From DATAFT01 sp035544635 (GTDB taxonomy: Bacteria > Acidobacteriota > Thermoanaerobaculia > Multivoradales > Multivoraceae): a stretch of 6,080 nucleotides of DNA. The notes beneath the pieces are model-generated. The model had not been told where the DNA came from. It saw only the letters and a list, made by a program, of their open reading frames with translations, and did no database searches. Made by a program: the position numbers and the translations under genes. This document shows, in pieces, positions 4,893 through 6,080 of this stretch. The DNA lies in assembly GCA_035544635.1 (NCBI GenBank), contig DATKDQ010000148.1, positions 1 through 6,080 of the forward strand, given 5' to 3'. Within the stretch, counting starts at the first letter, position 1. The number at the start of each line of letters is the position of its first letter.

Positions 4893-6080
4893 TCACCCGG
4901 CGCTCACCGCCGCGCCGTTCGCGCAGAGCGCACGGATCTCGTCGTCGCCGTAGCCGATCTCGGCCAGCACCTCGCGCGTGTGCTCGCCGTATCCGGGGGC
5001 GGGGCGCGGCTCGACCTTGCTCTGGTCGGCGACCGCGATCGGGCTCGAGACCACGGTGAGCGGGCCGTGCACCGGATGCTGCATCTCGGTGAACACGCCG
5101 TTCGCCCACATCTGCTGGTCGGCGACGATCTCCTGGTAGTTCTGGAGCACGCTGTAGGGGATCTCGGCCGCCTCGAGCACCTCGCGCCAGTGGGCGAGAT
5201 CGTGCTCGGCGAACGCCGCGTCGATGAGCGGGATCAGCTCGCGCATGTTGCGCAGCCGGTCCTCGAGCAGAGCGAAGCGGGGATCGACGGCGATCTGCGG
5301 ACGGCCGATGGCCTGGCAGAACGACACCCAATTCTTCGCGATGTCGACGATGCAGAGCTTGAAGATGCGCCCGTCGCGCGGCCGGTAGTAGAGGTTGGTG
5401 AAGTTGATCGCCTCGGCGCGTGGGCGGCGCGCGTGAAACGTCGCGCCGCAGAGCTGCGCCTCGATCATGCACGAGTTCGACCACGCGCCGTTGGCGAGAA
5501 GCGACGTCGATACGTAGGACCCTTCCCCGGTCCGCTCGCGACGGTAGAGCGCCATCATGATCGCCCCGAAGAGCGTCATGCCGGTGGGATGGTCGCCGGA
5601 GCCGCAGGTGATCGGCCCGAGCTCACCCTGGAGCGGGAACATCGTGCCCTCGAGCCCCGAGCGCGACCAGTAGCAGACCATGTCGTAGCCGGGCTTCTCC
5701 GCCTCGCTCCCCTCGGTGCCGAAGCCGGTGCCGTGGGCGTAGACCAGGCGCGCGTTCTTCGCGCGCAGGACCTCCCAGGCCATGCCCAGCTTCTCGAGCA
5801 CCGACGGATGGCAGTTGGTGGTGAACACGTCGGCGGTCGCGATCAGGCGATAGGCCGCCTCACGGCCGGTCTCCGACTTGAGGTCGAGCACCACGCTCTT
5901 CTTGTTGCGCCCGTCGAGAATCCAGCAGTACGCGACGTCGGAGTCGGGCATCCCGGGAAGCTCGTGGAATCGTCGATAGATGTCGCCGCCGCCCGGCGGC
6001 TCGATCTTGATCACCTCGGCGCCGAAGTCGCTCATCACGGTGCCGGACGACGGCACGAAGACCACAGTGGCGAGCTCGAC
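4893..6080 (-). CDS. CaiB/BaiF family III CoA-transferase (N-terminus cut by window edge)
   Basis: This cytoplasmic enzyme moves coenzyme A between acyl groups, as formyl-CoA transferase, carnitine CoA-transferase and alpha-methylacyl-CoA racemase relatives do. There are 395 visible residues. The frame continues past base 6080, and GTG at 6065 is not the true start because VELAT precedes it in the position of the conserved first strand. In order (numbered from 6065): FGAEVIKIEPPGGGD at 14-28, KKSVVLDLKSETGREA at 55-70, NCHPSVLEKLGM at 84-95, RLVYAHGTGFG at 106-116 and GYDMVCYWSRSGLEGT at 126-141. Then comes GSGDHPTG at 155-162, whose Asp158 (bases 5592-5594) fits the catalytic aspartate that forms the acyl anhydride, followed by ALYRRERTGEG. 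The C-terminal lobe ends with the usual PGYGEHTREVLAEIGY. Probably only 5-15 residues are missing. Acyl donor and acceptor cannot be predicted. The gene is convergent with the DUF2911-like gene. Confidence 0.95.
   Translation of the reverse strand, partial: VELATVVFVPSSGTVMSDFGAEVIKIEPPGGGDIYRRFHELPGMPDSDVAYCWILDGRNKKSVVLDLKSETGREAAYRLIATADVFTTNCHPSVLEKLGMAWEVLRAKNARLVYAHGTGFGTEGSEAEKPGYDMVCYWSRSGLEGTMFPLQGELGPITCGSGDHPTGMTLFGAIMMALYRRERTGEGSYVSTSLLANGAWSNSCMIEAQLCGATFHARRPRAEAINFTNLYYRPRDGRIFKLCIVDIAKNWVSFCQAIGRPQIAVDPRFALLEDRLRNMRELIPLIDAAFAEHDLAHWREVLEAAEIPYSVLQNYQEIVADQQMWANGVFTEMQHPVHGPLTVVSSPIAVADQSKVEPRPAPGYGEHTREVLAEIGYGDDEIRALCANGAAVSAG

Noticed and set aside
4885..5484. Minus-strand Arg/Ala-rich open frame overlapping the CoA-transferase gene in another phase
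   Set aside because: It is a shadow of the CoA-transferase frame, which carries all family motifs.
1..6080. CRISPR, tRNA, rRNA, insertion sequence or integrase signals
   Set aside because: Scanning by eye found no spaced direct repeats, transposase motifs, terminal inverted repeats or tRNA-like cloverleaf sequence.

Overview
The window is a GC-rich (clearly well above 60% by eye), densely coded bacterial chromosome segment holding six protein genes and no RNA gene, CRISPR array or mobile element that I can see. A canonical lipobox plus three other export signals point to a bacterium with an elaborate envelope, most likely diderm. Gfo/Idh/MocA oxidoreductase, CaiB/BaiF CoA-transferase, DUF6503-like and DUF2911-like proteins together at this GC level suggest an environmental group such as Acidobacteriota, Gemmatimonadota or a 'deltaproteobacterial'-type lineage. 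That placement is inference, not a taxonomic call.

Layout: (1) bases 1-861 (+) are the C-terminal 286 residues of a Gfo/Idh/MocA-family NAD(P)-dependent oxidoreductase, cut by the window edge. (2) 894-1694 (+) is a secreted DUF6503-like protein of unknown function, 32 bases downstream and possibly with its own promoter. (3) 1727-2443 (-) is a small coiled-coil lipoprotein, convergent with gene 2. (4) A 141-base divergent intergenic region (2444-2584) holds a perfect 9-bp inverted repeat. (5) 2585-4051 (+) is an exported alkaline-phosphatase-superfamily phosphodiesterase/phosphatase with every expected metal and nucleophile residue. (6) 4154-4834 (+) is a secreted, divergent DUF2911-like protein. 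(7) 4893-6080 (-) is a CaiB/BaiF family III CoA-transferase, convergent with gene 6 and missing only its extreme N-terminus at the window edge.

Four of the six genes encode exported proteins (genes 2, 3, 5 and 6), so the centre of the window is an envelope-related block flanked by two cytoplasmic metabolic enzymes. Nothing in the sequence proves that the exported proteins form one pathway. The best candidate for shared control is the divergent lipoprotein/phosphodiesterase pair. I found no convincing evidence of a wholly new biological system. The items most worth following are the divergent operator-like repeat, the phosphodiesterase with an enlarged C-terminal region, and the unusual DUF2911 relative. 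Very long open frames on both strands (for example across the phosphodiesterase gene) are by-products of high GC and were not annotated.
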